Both the position numbers and the translations under genes were made by a program. From Algibacter mikhailovii (GTDB lineage: Bacteria > Bacteroidota > Bacteroidia > Flavobacteriales > Flavobacteriaceae): DNA of 64,000 nucleotides. The notes beneath the pieces were generated by a model, which ran no database searches, had not been told where the DNA came from, and saw only the letters and a list, made by a program, of their open reading frames with translations. The stretch covers positions 1 through 64,000 of the forward strand of contig NZ_BMWZ01000009.1 of the NCBI RefSeq assembly GCF_014651495.1, in the 5' to 3' direction. The first letter of the stretch is position 1. Every line of letters starts with the position of its first letter. Below are positions 46,450 through 55,806 of this stretch, one piece after another.

Positions 46450-46778
46450 TGCATATAGACTTACCCGAAAGAAGATATTATGCCATAGGCGAAGTTGCCA
46501 AGGCATTTGATGTAAACACCTCTTTGATACGTTTTTGGGAAAAGGAATTTGATGTTTTAAAACCAAAAAAAAACGCTAAGGGCAATAGAAAGTTCACCCC
46601 AGAAGATATCAAAAATTTAAAATTGATTTTTCATTTAGTTAAGGAGCGCGGTTTTACTCTTGAAGGGGCTAAAATTCATTTAAAAGAAGGCAAAAAAGAA
46701 ACCCTTAGTAATTTTGAAATCATAAGTAAACTTGAAGATATAAGGAATCAACTCACCAAAATAAAAGAACACCTTTAG
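46449..46778 (+). CDS. MerR-family DNA-binding protein
   Basis: This 109-residue protein is mostly the MerR winged helix (YYAIGEVAKAFDVNTSLIRF, then WEKEFDVLKPKKNAKGNRKF) with a short dimerisation helix ending in KIKEHL. It has no clear sensor domain, so it may use a partner or simply bind a target operator. It overlaps the M23 gene by one base, an arrangement I recall from other Flavobacteriaceae. A role in envelope control is an inference from the context. Confidence 0.86.
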   Translation: MHIDLPERRYYAIGEVAKAFDVNTSLIRFWEKEFDVLKPKKNAKGNRKFTPEDIKNLKLIFHLVKERGFTLEGAKIHLKEGKKETLSNFEIISKLEDIRNQLTKIKEHL

Positions 46779-46863
46779 AAATATCTTTTATTAGATGTAA
46801 CTTTATTGGTCGCATTGAGACCTACTAATTAGTAATTAACATATTATATTAAACAAACTTATC

Positions 46864-47451
46864 ATGAAGAAATTTTTACCATGGATTATTGTAGCTATTG
46901 TAGTTTTTGGAATTTACTCTTGGGCTAAAGGATTTAATAATACAGCTGTAGAATACGAAGCCAATGCTAAAACAGCGTGGTCTAATGTGGAAAGCGCTTA
47001 CCAAAGAAGAGCTGATTTAATCCCGAATTTAGTATCTACGGTAAAAGGGTATGCGGCACATGAAAAAGAAACCTTAGAAGGGGTTATCAAAGCCCGCTCT
47101 GAAGCTACAAAAACAACCATTGACGCCAATGATTTAACGCCAGAAAAAATGGCGCAATTTCAACAGGCACAACAAGGGTTAAGTGGTGCTTTATCAAAAT
47201 TATTAGTAACTGTAGAACGCTATCCTGAATTAAAGGCAGACAAAAGATTTGGAGAACTACAATCTCAACTTGAGAGTACAGAAAATAGAATTAACGTAGA
47301 ACGAAATAGATACAATGAAGAAGTTAACACCTACGATATATTCACAACAAAGTTTCCAGGAAAACTCTTAGCTGGCTTATTTGGATTTGAAGAAATGGCC
47401 CGATTTAAAAGTGCCCCAGGTAGTGAAAACGCTCCTAAAGTTGAATTCTAA
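46864..47451 (+). CDS. LemA-family protein
   Basis: This 195-residue protein has one N-terminal membrane segment (about 4-21) and a helical LemA domain. NVESAYQRRADLIPNLVSTV at about 42-61 is the family signature; LVTVERYPELKADKRFGELQ and ENRINVERNRYNEEVNTYD follow. LemA proteins occur with TPM-domain proteins but have no agreed function. Its stop overlaps the next start by one base, giving a LemA-TPM-TPM cluster. Confidence 0.95.
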   Translation: MKKFLPWIIVAIVVFGIYSWAKGFNNTAVEYEANAKTAWSNVESAYQRRADLIPNLVSTVKGYAAHEKETLEGVIKARSEATKTTIDANDLTPEKMAQFQQAQQGLSGALSKLLVTVERYPELKADKRFGELQSQLESTENRINVERNRYNEEVNTYDIFTTKFPGKLLAGLFGFEEMARFKSAPGSENAPKVEF

Positions 47452-47888
47452 TGTCAAAAACAGAAGATTTCCTAAGTAAAGAAGAAGAGCAAGAAATTAT
47501 TGAAGCCATTAGATTGGCCGAACTCAATACCTCCGGAGAAATCCGTGTTCACCTAGAAAAGACTGCAAATGGCGATGCCACTCCCAGAGCTCTAGAATTA
47601 TTCCATACGCTAAAAATGGATAATACGAAACGTAAGAATGGTGTTTTAATTTATGTGGCTGTAGCCGATAAAACCTTCGTGATTTATGGGGATGAAGGCA
47701 TCAATAACCTTGTTGAAAATGATTTTTGGGATTGTACCAAAGATCTCATGCAATCACATTTTAAAAAAGGTGAATTTAAAAAAGGCTTAGTGGAAGGTAT
47801 ATTAAGATCAGGAGATAGACTAAAAAAGTATTTCCCCTATACTGATGATGACACTAATGAACTTTCAAACGAAATCTCTAAAGGGTAA
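47451..47888 (+). CDS. TPM-domain protein (first copy)
   Basis: This 145-residue protein has no signal peptide or membrane span. It is a TPM/Psb32-type domain: NTSGEIRVHLEKTANGDATP, then GVLIYVAVADKTFVIYGDEG and FKKGEFKKGLVEGI. It is predicted cytosolic or membrane-associated through LemA. The start overlaps the LemA stop codon by one base, so translation is coupled. The function is unknown. Confidence 0.9.
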   Translation: MSKTEDFLSKEEEQEIIEAIRLAELNTSGEIRVHLEKTANGDATPRALELFHTLKMDNTKRKNGVLIYVAVADKTFVIYGDEGINNLVENDFWDCTKDLMQSHFKKGEFKKGLVEGILRSGDRLKKYFPYTDDDTNELSNEISKG

Positions 47889-47895
47889 CATATAT

Positions 47896-48735
47896 ATGCA
47901 GTGTTCATTAATCAGTAAGTATTTCATTAGAAAAAATAAAAGCACCTTTTTGTTTTTATTTTTAAGCCTTTGCGCTCTAAATATTGCTTTTGCCCAATTT
48001 AAAATCCCAGAAAAACCTGAATTTCAAACTAGTGTTTATGATTATGTAAATGCGTTAACGCCTAATGAAAAAAGCAACTTAGAACAAAAACTTATTAAGT
48101 ACTCTGATACGACCTCAACGCAAATAGTCATAGCAATAATTAATTCTACTGAAGGTGAGAACATTAATTATCTAGGAGCACAGTGGGGACAACAATGGGG
48201 AATTGGGCAAGCCAAGGAAGACAATGGTATTTTGATCTTGTTAGCCAAAGGTGATAGAAGAATTGCAATAAATACAGGCTATGGCATTGAACACTTATTA
48301 ACTGATGCGCTGTCAAAACGTATCATTGAACGCGATATTATTCCCTTTTTCAAACGAAATGATTACCCTGGCGGTTTAAATCGCGGCGCTGATGCTATTT
48401 TTGAAGTACTACAAGGCGAATACAAAGGCAGTAGAAAAAAAGGTAATCAGGAAGAGTTTCCTGTAGGTTTTATTTTTTTCCTAATCATTATATTCATCAT
48501 CATCATTATTTCAATATCAAAAAATAAGCGTGGCGGCGGTGGCAATGGAGGAAGACGCGGCGGCGGTTTTGATATTTGGGATGCTATTATTTTAAGCAAT
48601 ATGGGCCGTGGTAATTATCGCGGAGGCTCTAGTGGCTGGGGCGGAAGTTCAGGCGGAAGTTTTGGTGGCGGCGGCTTCGGTGGTGGCTTTGGCGGCGGCG
48701 GCTTTGGCGGTGGTGGTGCTTCTGGGGGTTGGTAG
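47896..48735 (+). CDS. TPM-domain membrane protein with a Gly-rich C-terminus (second copy, YgcG type)
   Basis: This protein of about 279 residues starts from the ATG at 47896. The reading from 47845 overlaps the previous gene and adds 17 residues without family match. A signal peptide (ending IAFA before QF) is followed by a TPM domain (VYDYVNALTPNEKSNLEQKL, NTGYGIEHLLTDALSKRIIE). A membrane segment (FIFFLIIIFIIIIISI) comes next, then a long Gly/Ser tract to the end. The pair with the first TPM gene and LemA is conserved in many bacteria. The role is unknown. Confidence 0.92.
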   Translation: MQCSLISKYFIRKNKSTFLFLFLSLCALNIAFAQFKIPEKPEFQTSVYDYVNALTPNEKSNLEQKLIKYSDTTSTQIVIAIINSTEGENINYLGAQWGQQWGIGQAKEDNGILILLAKGDRRIAINTGYGIEHLLTDALSKRIIERDIIPFFKRNDYPGGLNRGADAIFEVLQGEYKGSRKKGNQEEFPVGFIFFLIIIFIIIIISISKNKRGGGGNGGRRGGGFDIWDAIILSNMGRGNYRGGSSGWGGSSGGSFGGGGFGGGFGGGGFGGGGASGGW

Positions 48736-48755
48736 ATTTAAAATTAAAAAAAAAC

Positions 48756-49952
48756 TTAAGGCAACGCGTTTTCCACAACATCCAAATTAACACCAAATAC
48801 AGCGACAGAAATCTTGTTCAATTCTGCCTTAGAACCTTCAAAATGATACGTTTCATGCACATGCGTTAAACTTTCTCCAACTTTAAGCGCTTTTGCTGGT
48901 GATGATGTTTCCAATTCGTAAAACGGACCAAATGGTCCAATATCTCCCCAAGTGCCATCATTAAAAATATTAATCACATCTCCTTTATAGGGCGCTGTAT
49001 TATCTGGAACAGCATTTACATAATCTTGCTCCCCTGTAAAGCTAAACCTAACAACGGTTAGCAAATTTAACTCGGGACTATAACTCCCAAAATAAGGCAA
49101 GGTATTTTCAGGAGGTGTACCAATTTTATTTAAATATTCAGCATCTGCTTTATAAAACAATGTATTATTCTCTATTTTAATTCTGGTACTATCTATAGAC
49201 GTAAAATAAACCGTAGCTTGATTAACTTCGCCTTTTAGTGGAATAACCGCGGTTGTGTTGGGAGTAGGTTCCATACAGCCTAATTCCCACAATGAAATAA
49301 TGCCCTTCGCTTTAGTCCAATTTTCATTGCCCACATTAATCATTTGGGTTTCTGCACTAAATGCAACGAAATCTACCGCACTATTTAATGATATATTTAA
49401 ATTTGATGCAATATCCGCTTCACTTAAAAGCTCTATGCTTCGTTTAATATCAACATAAAAATCAAAACCTTTTAAGTTTTTGATATGCATTTTACTTCCT
49501 AATGTTACTGCAGATTCCGATTTTTCAAATATGTTAAACGGTAGTGTATCAAGATCTTTAGGAGCTGCCCGAATGACTTCTTTTGTAATTTCATTTACGT
49601 CAACAAAGACATTATTTTCCCCTTGATCGGGTCCAAACCAAATTCTACTTGCACCTCCTACACTACTAATATTTTGCAACGCATTATCATTAATAAAAAG
49701 ATCTTTATTAAACCAACCATAACTAGGTCCAACCAACCCTTTAGAGGTGCTCGCAAATACTCTTCCTTGAAACTCAGAAGACACAATGACTTGTTGCTGC
49801 CCCTGTTTTAAAACAATAGGAGTTATATATTGCTTTAGAAATTGTAAATCTTCACCAAAAGCATTTCTTTCTTGATGTTTTTGACAATTAAAATTCATAA
49901 GCAATACTAATATTAGAAGTTTTACAGAAAAAAATTCAATACGCATTATCAC
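48756..49952 (-). CDS. Predicted secreted DUF6786-like protein
   Basis: This 398-residue protein has a hydrophobic N-terminus (about 1-22) ending before NCQKHQERN. Cys23 may be a lipid site, but the box is not canonical. FQGRVFASTSKGLVGPSYGW and GGASRIWFGPDQGENN fit what I remember as DUF6786, secreted beta-rich proteins in Bacteroidota. I am not certain of the family. It is convergent with the TPM gene 20 bases away and lies 58 bases left of der on the same strand. Confidence 0.55.
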   Translation of the reverse strand: MIMRIEFFSVKLLILVLLMNFNCQKHQERNAFGEDLQFLKQYITPIVLKQGQQQVIVSSEFQGRVFASTSKGLVGPSYGWFNKDLFINDNALQNISSVGGASRIWFGPDQGENNVFVDVNEITKEVIRAAPKDLDTLPFNIFEKSESAVTLGSKMHIKNLKGFDFYVDIKRSIELLSEADIASNLNISLNSAVDFVAFSAETQMINVGNENWTKAKGIISLWELGCMEPTPNTTAVIPLKGEVNQATVYFTSIDSTRIKIENNTLFYKADAEYLNKIGTPPENTLPYFGSYSPELNLLTVVRFSFTGEQDYVNAVPDNTAPYKGDVINIFNDGTWGDIGPFGPFYELETSSPAKALKVGESLTHVHETYHFEGSKAELNKISVAVFGVNLDVVENALP

Positions 49953-50010
49953 ATCTTTTGATTACTTAAAAATAACCAATAACCTGACAAATTGTTACTT
50001 CTTTCTATGA

Positions 50011-51315
50011 TTATTTCTTACGCATATAAACGCTTATGGGAACGCCATTAAACCCAAAACGCTGACGAAGTTTGTTTTCTAAAAATCGTTTATATGGATC
50101 TTTCACATATTGCGGTAAGTTACAGAAAAACGCAAACTGTGGCTGAGGTGTTGGCAGCTGCATAATGTACTTTATTTTCACAAATTTACCTTTATATGCC
50201 GGAGGTGGGTAACTTTCTATAATAGGCAACAAAACATCATTGAGCTCACTGGTTTTAATTTTTTTACTTCTATTTTTATAGACTTCAACAGCGGTTTCAA
50301 TAGCTTTAAAAATGCGTTGCTTGGTCAAAGCGGAAATAAAAACAACAGGCACATCGGTAAAAGGTTCCATTTGTTTTTTTATGGCCCGCTCATATTCTTT
50401 GACCGATTTATGATCTTTCTCAACCAAATCCCACTTATTAACTAAAACAACAATACCTTTTCTATTGCGTTCTGCTAACCAAAAAATATTTTGAACTTGC
50501 CCGTCAAACCCTCTATTAGCATCTAAAACCAACAAACATACATCGGCATGTTCAATAGCTCTAACACTACGCATAACCGAGTAAAATTCTAAATCTTCTT
50601 TAACCTTTGACTTTCTTCTTATTCCAGCAGTATCTACCAAATTAAACTCAAAACCAAAACGATTATATTTAGTATCAATGGAATCTCTTGTAGTTCCAGC
50701 AATATCTGTAACAATATATCGGTCTTCACCAATAAGTGCATTAATAAACGACGATTTTCCAGCATTAGGACGTCCAACAACGGCAAAACGCGGAAGATCT
50801 TCTTCTATGACCTCTTCCTTTTCTGGCAAAGCTTCGATCAAAGCATCTAGCAGATCTCCAGTACCACTGCCATTTATACTCGCTATGGTGTAGTACTCCC
50901 CTAAACCAAGAGAATAAAACTCTACAGCATCTTCAGCACGCTTACCATTATCAACTTTGTTAACTACTAAAAACACAGGTTTATTAACCCGTCTTAGTAA
51001 TTTTGCAACATCTTCATCCATTCCTGTTACACCAGACTCTACATCAACCATAAAAATAATGGCATCGGCCTCATCAATGGCTAATTCCACTTGTCGGTCT
51101 ATTTCAGCTTCAAAAACGTCATCACTTCCTAGCACATACCCTCCGGTGTCAATTAACGAAAACTCCTTCCCATTCCAATCGCTCTTTCCGTAATGCCTAT
51201 CTCTTGTCACGCCACTTACAGCATCAACAATGGCTTCACGTCTTTGTATTAAACGATTAAAAAATGTTGATTTACCAACATTTGGTCTTCCTACTATGGC
51301 TACTATATTACTCAT
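50011..51315 (-). CDS. der: Ribosome biogenesis GTPase Der
   Basis: This 434-residue protein has two GTPase domains in tandem. The first has [14 protein letters not shown] (residues 8-21) and DTGGYVLG; the second has [14 protein letters not shown] and [22 protein letters not shown]-like C-terminal domain follows. Der helps assemble the 50S ribosomal subunit. TATTTTTG on the minus strand at 51377-51384 is an exact -7 word upstream. Era, another ribosome-assembly GTPase, is encoded nearby. Confidence 0.97.
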   Translation of the reverse strand: MSNIVAIVGRPNVGKSTFFNRLIQRREAIVDAVSGVTRDRHYGKSDWNGKEFSLIDTGGYVLGSDDVFEAEIDRQVELAIDEADAIIFMVDVESGVTGMDEDVAKLLRRVNKPVFLVVNKVDNGKRAEDAVEFYSLGLGEYYTIASINGSGTGDLLDALIEALPEKEEVIEEDLPRFAVVGRPNAGKSSFINALIGEDRYIVTDIAGTTRDSIDTKYNRFGFEFNLVDTAGIRRKSKVKEDLEFYSVMRSVRAIEHADVCLLVLDANRGFDGQVQNIFWLAERNRKGIVVLVNKWDLVEKDHKSVKEYERAIKKQMEPFTDVPVVFISALTKQRIFKAIETAVEVYKNRSKKIKTSELNDVLLPIIESYPPPAYKGKFVKIKYIMQLPTPQPQFAFFCNLPQYVKDPYKRFLENKLRQRFGFNGVPISVYMRKK

Positions 51316-51376
51316 AATCTCAAATTAACTATAACAGGTTAAAACCGATTTACTTAGGACTTCCTGAAAACTTTTG

Positions 51377-51384
51377 CAAAAATA
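51377..51384 (-). promoter_or_regulatory. Candidate -7 element of der
   Basis: TATTTTTG on the minus strand matches TAnnTTTG exactly, about 61 bases before the der start codon. No TTG stands at the usual distance. Confidence 0.35.
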
Positions 51385-51480
51385 GGAAATATACTGTATG
51401 TCCCATCTTTTTATAGAATAAAGAATAAAATTTATCGGTATCAAAAAAAATAGTATTTTAATAGTCCTTAACTATAACTT

Positions 51481-51993
51481 ATGGCATTATCAAATGATAT
51501 TGTTTTACGCCCACGATTTAAAATTGAACTAGCACGTTACAATCAAGCTATTTTGAGTGATTTTAGAAATGCAAAAACAACGCAGTCTGAATTTATTATA
51601 ACTCGGGTGGATGATCATGTTTTTATTAAGTTTCCTAAAGAGAAACAGACCTTTTGGTCTCCCCAACTGCATCTTGAAATTAACAAAGTAGATGACAGCA
51701 ACAGTATTATTCATGGCTTATTTGGTCCTAACCCTACAGTCTGGACCATGTTTATCTTTCTTCACTTTTTAGTAGCCACAGCCTTTCTCGTATTAGGCGT
51801 TTGGGGGTATAGTGAATGGGCATTAGAACAAAACATAGCACTACAAGTCAGTTTAATGGTTCTTATGGTAGTCGTTTGGATAGCCTTATATTTTGCTGGT
51901 AGTATAGGCAAAGCATCAACTAAACCAGAAATGCATGCCCTCAATGATTTTATGAACAAAGTCATCTATGAAAAAAAAGAACCTAGTCTATGA
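51481..51993 (+). CDS. Small two-span membrane protein between der and era
   Basis: This 170-residue protein has a soluble N-terminal part of about 80 residues (NDIVLRPRFKIELARYNQAI). Two membrane segments follow (FIFLHFLVATAFLVLGVWGY and VSLMVLMVVVWIALYFAG), then a short cytoplasmic tail. I do not know a family for it. It is on the opposite strand, flanked by two ribosome-assembly GTPase genes. I recall this order from related genomes but know of no established role. Confidence 0.5.
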   Translation: MALSNDIVLRPRFKIELARYNQAILSDFRNAKTTQSEFIITRVDDHVFIKFPKEKQTFWSPQLHLEINKVDDSNSIIHGLFGPNPTVWTMFIFLHFLVATAFLVLGVWGYSEWALEQNIALQVSLMVLMVVVWIALYFAGSIGKASTKPEMHALNDFMNKVIYEKKEPSL

Positions 51994-52057
51994 GAATTAC
52001 GGTTACTTTTTCAATCTTAAATATGTAGAAACCTTCTAAAAACACTTAAGTCCATTC

Positions 52058-52939
52058 TTAGTTGTTATAACCAAAGCGTTTTAATTGATTTTGATTACTG
52101 CGCCAATTTTTATTGACTTTTACATATAATTCAATATGAATTTGTTTTCCGAAGAAGGCTTCAAGATCCTTTCGTGCTTCCATTCCAACACGTTTTAAAG
52201 CACTTCCTTTATGACCAATAATTATACCTTTTTGGGTGTCGCGTTCTACCATGATAACTGAACGTACTCGAATGATTTTTTCTTCTTCAAAAAACTCTTC
52301 AGTATCTACTTCAACAGCATAAGGTATTTCTTTTTTATAGTGCATTAGAATCTTTTCTCTAATGGTTTCGTTTATAAAAAAGCGTTCTGGCTTATCTGTC
52401 AACTGATCTTTAGGGTAAAACGGAGGAGAATCGGGAAGTAATTCTATAATACGATTAAACACCTCCTTCACATTAAAACCTTCGAGAGCTGAAACTGGAT
52501 AAATTTCAGCATTGGGCACCTTTTCAGACCAAACTTGCACTTGCTTTTCCAACTGTTCTTGATCGGACTTATCAATTTTATTTAACAACAATAAAACAGG
52601 AATTTTAGAGTTGGTGATTTTCTTAAAAAAGGCTTCGTCTTTTAAGGCCTGCTCTCCAATTTCTACCATGTAAATGAGTACGTCAGCATCTTCGAAAGCC
52701 GATTTCACAAATCCCATCATAGATTCTTGAAGTTCATAAGCTGGTTTTATAATACCAGGAGTATCACTTAAAACCACCTGAAAATCTTCACCATTAACAA
52801 TGCCTAAGATACGATGCCTTGTGGTTTGCGCTTTTGAAGTAATTATAGATAACTTCTCACCTACAAAGGCATTCATTAATGTCGATTTACCGACATTAGG
52901 ATTACCAATAATATTTACAAAACCTGCTTTATGACTCAT
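52058..52939 (-). CDS. era: GTPase Era
   Basis: This 293-residue protein has the GTPase motif GNPNVGKSTLMNAFVG at the start and DTPGIIKPAY. A C-terminal KH domain carries IIGHKGSALKRVGMEARKDL. Era binds 16S rRNA during 30S assembly. TAACTTTG on the minus strand (52963-52970) with TTG at 52989-52991 (spacer 18) forms a good promoter ahead of it. Confidence 0.97.
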   Translation of the reverse strand: MSHKAGFVNIIGNPNVGKSTLMNAFVGEKLSIITSKAQTTRHRILGIVNGEDFQVVLSDTPGIIKPAYELQESMMGFVKSAFEDADVLIYMVEIGEQALKDEAFFKKITNSKIPVLLLLNKIDKSDQEQLEKQVQVWSEKVPNAEIYPVSALEGFNVKEVFNRIIELLPDSPPFYPKDQLTDKPERFFINETIREKILMHYKKEIPYAVEVDTEEFFEEEKIIRVRSVIMVERDTQKGIIIGHKGSALKRVGMEARKDLEAFFGKQIHIELYVKVNKNWRSNQNQLKRFGYNN

Positions 52940-52962
52940 TTAACCTTTAATTTAAGATGCTG

Positions 52963-52991
52963 CAAAGTTACAACTTGATTGTTTATTCCAA
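52963..52991 (-). promoter_or_regulatory. Promoter of era
   Basis: On the minus strand there is TTG (52989-52991), an 18-base spacer and the exact -7 word TAACTTTG (52963-52970). The era start codon follows 23 bases later. Confidence 0.5.
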
Positions 52992-53010
52992 TGGAAATAT
53001 CAGAAACAAA

Positions 53011-53044
53011 AAAAACGCAGAAAGAGAACTTCCTGCGTTTTTTT
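53011..53044 (-). terminator. Rho-independent terminator after the FKBP gene
   Basis: AAAAACGCAG (53011-53020) and CTGCGTTTTT (53033-53042) are perfect 10-base arms with a 12-base loop, and runs of A and T lie at both ends. It lies in the direction of transcription of the FKBP gene (minus strand). Confidence 0.8.
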
Positions 53045-53063
53045 AAAACTATTTTTATAAAAC

Positions 53064-53765
53064 TTAGTTTATTTCTAACAACTCAACATCAAAAATTAAA
53101 GTTGCATATGGCTTAATTGCCCCTCCCGGTCTTGGGTTAGCACCGTATGCCAATTCTTGAGGAATAAAAAATTTGTACTTAGAACCAAGTGGCATTAATT
53201 GCAACCCTTCTGTCCATCCTTTAATTACTTGAGTAACACCAAACTCAGCTGGCTCCCCTCTATCTACTGAACTATCAAATACAGTTCCATCAAGTAAAGT
53301 ACCATGGTAATGTACTTTTACTTTAGAAGTAGTGGTTGGTTTTTCTCCAGATCCTTCTTTTAAAACGATATATTGTAAACCGCTTTCAGTAGTTTGAACA
53401 CCTTCTTTAGACTTATTAGCTTCTAAGAAAGCAACACCCTCTACTCTATTAGCTTCACCTTGAGCTTGAGCCTCTTCAGCCATCTTTTTCTGTTTCTTTT
53501 GGAAATACGCTTGTACTACTTTTTGAGCATCAGCCTGTTCTAGAAGTACATCACTTGAATCAGAAGCATTTATAAAACCTTGAATAAATAAATCACTATC
53601 AAATTCATCAAAACTATTTTTCACATTTCTAGCGACATCTAATCCGATAGCATAGCTAACAGAATCTAACTCAGTTTTCAATGGTTTTTTGGTAACACCA
53701 TTTTTATTACATGATACAACTAGTAAAACTAGTGTTACTAGACTTAAAAATTTCATTATTCTCAT
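53064..53765 (-). CDS. FKBP-type peptidyl-prolyl isomerase lipoprotein
   Basis: This is a 233-residue lipoprotein (lipobox VVSC, Cys19). It has an FKBP_N dimerisation region (about 30-110; [20 protein letters not shown]). An FKBP domain follows (about 125-232) with [20 protein letters not shown] and the ligand-pocket region [19 protein letters not shown]. It probably folds proteins at the outer side of the inner membrane or in the periplasm. The minus-strand -7 word TACATTTG (53791-53798) lies just upstream. Confidence 0.94.
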   Translation of the reverse strand: MRIMKFLSLVTLVLLVVSCNKNGVTKKPLKTELDSVSYAIGLDVARNVKNSFDEFDSDLFIQGFINASDSSDVLLEQADAQKVVQAYFQKKQKKMAEEAQAQGEANRVEGVAFLEANKSKEGVQTTESGLQYIVLKEGSGEKPTTTSKVKVHYHGTLLDGTVFDSSVDRGEPAEFGVTQVIKGWTEGLQLMPLGSKYKFFIPQELAYGANPRPGGAIKPYATLIFDVELLEIN

Positions 53766-53790
53766 TATTACATATTTTTTTATACGAGGC

Positions 53791-53798
53791 CAAATGTA
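53791..53798 (-). promoter_or_regulatory. Candidate -7 element of the FKBP gene
   Basis: TACATTTG on the minus strand matches TAnnTTTG exactly, 25 bases before the FKBP start. The element at the expected -33 is CTG rather than TTG. Confidence 0.35.
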
Positions 53799-53860
53799 AC
53801 AAAATAAAATTCAGCAGAAAAATAGAAAGCTAAAGTTTTATTTGACACTGTTTTCCATAA

Positions 53861-53888
53861 AAAAAGGCTGCCTTGAAGCAGCCTTTTT
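53861..53888 (-). terminator. Rho-independent terminator of the kdgK-eda unit
   Basis: AAAAAGGCTGC (53861-53871) and GCAGCCTTTTT (53878-53888) are perfect 11-base arms with a 6-base loop, downstream of eda on the minus strand. Confidence 0.9.
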
Positions 53889-53909
53889 CTAAACTATAAT
53901 TTATAGTAA

Positions 53910-54578
53910 TTATTTTCTAACAGCCTTTACTATAGCTAAGGCAGCCTTAACATCTGACTCTAATTTTGCATAATCTTTATTAGCAATAATCTCTTTTGAA
54001 ATTAACTTAGACCCCATTCCTACGCAAGTTACACCTGCATCAAACCAACCTTTTAGGTTTTCTTCTGTAGGAGACACGCCTCCTGTAGGCATAATACTAG
54101 TCCATGGTTGAGGGCCTTTAATACCTTTCACAAATTGTGGTCCGTAAATATCCCCAGGGAATAATTTTACAATTTCACACCCAAGCTCTTCTGCTCTAGC
54201 AATTTCAGTTAAAGTACCACATCCAGGAGACCATAATACTTTTTTACGATTACATGCAATAGCAATATCTTCTCTCAATACTGGTGTCACTATAAAATTA
54301 GCACCTAAAGCCATATATAAAGACGCAGCTGCACCATCAGTAACAGAACCAACACCCATAATCATGCCTGGTAATTCGGCAATAGCATATTTAGTTAATT
54401 CTCCAAAAACTTCATGAGCGAAATCGCCACGTGCTGTAAATTCCATTAAACGCGCACCACCATCATAGCATGCCTTTAATACCTTTTTACTCAACTCTAT
54501 ATCATTGTTAAAAAACAAAGGAATCATCCCTGTTTCTTTCATAGCCTGTGCTACTTCTAATCTTGAAAATTGTGCCAT
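53910..54578 (-). CDS. eda: KDPG/KHG aldolase
   Basis: This 222-residue aldolase splits 2-keto-3-deoxy-6-phosphogluconate into pyruvate and glyceraldehyde 3-phosphate, ending the Entner-Doudoroff and uronate routes. Glu47 in LMEFTARGDF and the Schiff-base Lys138 in CEIVKLFPGDIYGPQFVKG are the active residues; NFIVTPVLR is also conserved. It lies 88 bases after kdgK on the same strand. A 16-base perfect stem-loop sits in the gap (54612-54651), and a strong terminator follows. Confidence 0.95.
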   Translation of the reverse strand: MAQFSRLEVAQAMKETGMIPLFFNNDIELSKKVLKACYDGGARLMEFTARGDFAHEVFGELTKYAIAELPGMIMGVGSVTDGAAASLYMALGANFIVTPVLREDIAIACNRKKVLWSPGCGTLTEIARAEELGCEIVKLFPGDIYGPQFVKGIKGPQPWTSIMPTGGVSPTEENLKGWFDAGVTCVGMGSKLISKEIIANKDYAKLESDVKAALAIVKAVRK

Positions 54579-54611
54579 CTTAAAAATGTTTAATTGTTTA
54601 GTTGTGTATTT

Positions 54612-54651
54612 GTTTATCTGTTAAATCCATTAAATGATTTAACAGATAAAC
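54612..54651 (-). other. 16-base perfect inverted repeat between kdgK and eda
   Basis: GTTTATCTGTTAAATC (54612-54627) and GATTTAACAGATAAAC (54636-54651) are perfect inverted arms with an 8-base loop. No T-run follows on the minus strand, so it is not a normal terminator. It may set the ratio of kdgK to eda message by stabilising or processing the transcript, or be an operator. Confidence 0.55.
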
Positions 54652-54666
54652 GCATAACCATATATA

Positions 54667-55713
54667 TTATCTAGCAACACGTCCTGACGCATCACCTCCC
54701 ATTAATTTTTCTACTTCAGCTACAGTAACTAAGTTAGCATCACCTTTAATGGTATGTTTTAAACAAGATGCAGCTACAGCAAAGTCTAATGCATTTTGAT
54801 CATCTTCTGGGTAAGTAAGTAATCCGTAGATTAAACCTCCCATAAATGAATCACCACCACCTACTCTATCTACAATATCAGTAATTTGGTATTGACGTGT
54901 TTGTAACATTTCTTTCCCATCATATAAAACACCAGCCCATGTATTATGCGATGCAGAAATAGAACCTCTTAAGGTAGTAATTACCTTTTTAGCTCTTGGG
55001 AATTTTTCCATCATTTGTTGACAAACTGATAAGAAAGCTTCCGCTTTTACATTATGTCCAGCAGTTTGAACAGCTGCACCTTCAGGCTTAATTCCGAAAT
55101 GCATTTCTGCATCCTCTTCGTTACCTAAAACAACATCACAATAAGACGTTAACTCTGTCATTACAGCTTCTCTATGAGCATCATCACAATACTTCCATAA
55201 CTTAGCACGGTAGTTCAAATCTGTAGATATCGTAATACCTTTTGCACTAGCCGCTTTTACAGCTTCTAAACAAACATCTGCAGATCCTTGAGAAATTGCT
55301 GGCGTAATACCTGTCCAGTGAAACCACTCACAGCCTTCAAAAACAGCATCCCAATCAATCATACCTGATTCAATTTCTGCAATGGCAGAATGCGCTCTGT
55401 CGTACACTACTTTTGACCCTCTTGAAACAGCTCCCGTTTCTAAGAAATAAATCCCTAAACGATCACCACCATATACAATCTTATCAACACCAACACCTCT
55501 TTTACGCATCTCCATCATGGCACACTCACCAATGTCGTTCTTTGGTAATCGTGTTACAAAATCAACATCAACACCATAATTAGCTAATGATACAGCTACG
55601 TTAGACTCTCCTCCACCATAAATAGCATCAAAACTATTTGCTTGTGAAAATCTTAAAAATCCTTGAGGAGCTAATCTTAACATGATTTCTCCAAATGTTA
55701 CTACTTTACCCAT
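54667..55713 (-). CDS. kdgK: 2-keto-3-deoxygluconate kinase (PfkB family)
   Basis: This 348-residue PfkB-family kinase would phosphorylate 2-keto-3-deoxygluconate to KDPG. GGGESNVAVSLANYGVDVDF at about 32-51 and the ATP/catalytic motif DRVGGGDSFMGGLIYGL, with the catalytic Asp in GGGDSF, are visible. TGITPAISQGS and ADLNYR-type segments fit KDG kinases. The neighbours, eda and a LacI regulator, support the assignment. Such kinases serve uronate routes from pectin, alginate or ulvan, but no lyase is in the window. Confidence 0.9.
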   Translation of the reverse strand: MGKVVTFGEIMLRLAPQGFLRFSQANSFDAIYGGGESNVAVSLANYGVDVDFVTRLPKNDIGECAMMEMRKRGVGVDKIVYGGDRLGIYFLETGAVSRGSKVVYDRAHSAIAEIESGMIDWDAVFEGCEWFHWTGITPAISQGSADVCLEAVKAASAKGITISTDLNYRAKLWKYCDDAHREAVMTELTSYCDVVLGNEEDAEMHFGIKPEGAAVQTAGHNVKAEAFLSVCQQMMEKFPRAKKVITTLRGSISASHNTWAGVLYDGKEMLQTRQYQITDIVDRVGGGDSFMGGLIYGLLTYPEDDQNALDFAVAASCLKHTIKGDANLVTVAEVEKLMGGDASGRVAR

Positions 55714-55746
55714 TGTTTTAACTCTTATTTATTAAAATATCCTAGT

Positions 55747-55764
55747 TGCTTAATCGTTTAAGCA
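55747..55764. promoter_or_regulatory. LacI-type operator O1
   Basis: TGCTTAATCGTTTAAGCA is an 18-base near-palindrome with a central CG, the form expected for a LacI-family regulator. It is the exact reverse complement of the copy at 55835-55852. It lies in the leader of the kdgK transcript, centred 88 bases from the second copy. Confidence 0.8.
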
Positions 55765-55806
55765 GTTTTTCGCTAAAAAATCAAAACCACTAAAAGTCTC
55801 TCGGTT

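Noticed and set aside
46823-46834. Palindrome TACTAATTAGTA ahead of the LemA gene as an operator
   Set aside because: It is short, A/T rich and has no overlap with a good -7 word; it could arise by chance.
48520-48735. Gly-rich repeat as a collagen-like or mobile repeat
   Set aside because: It is the ordinary low-complexity tail of YgcG-type TPM proteins and lies in frame with the gene.
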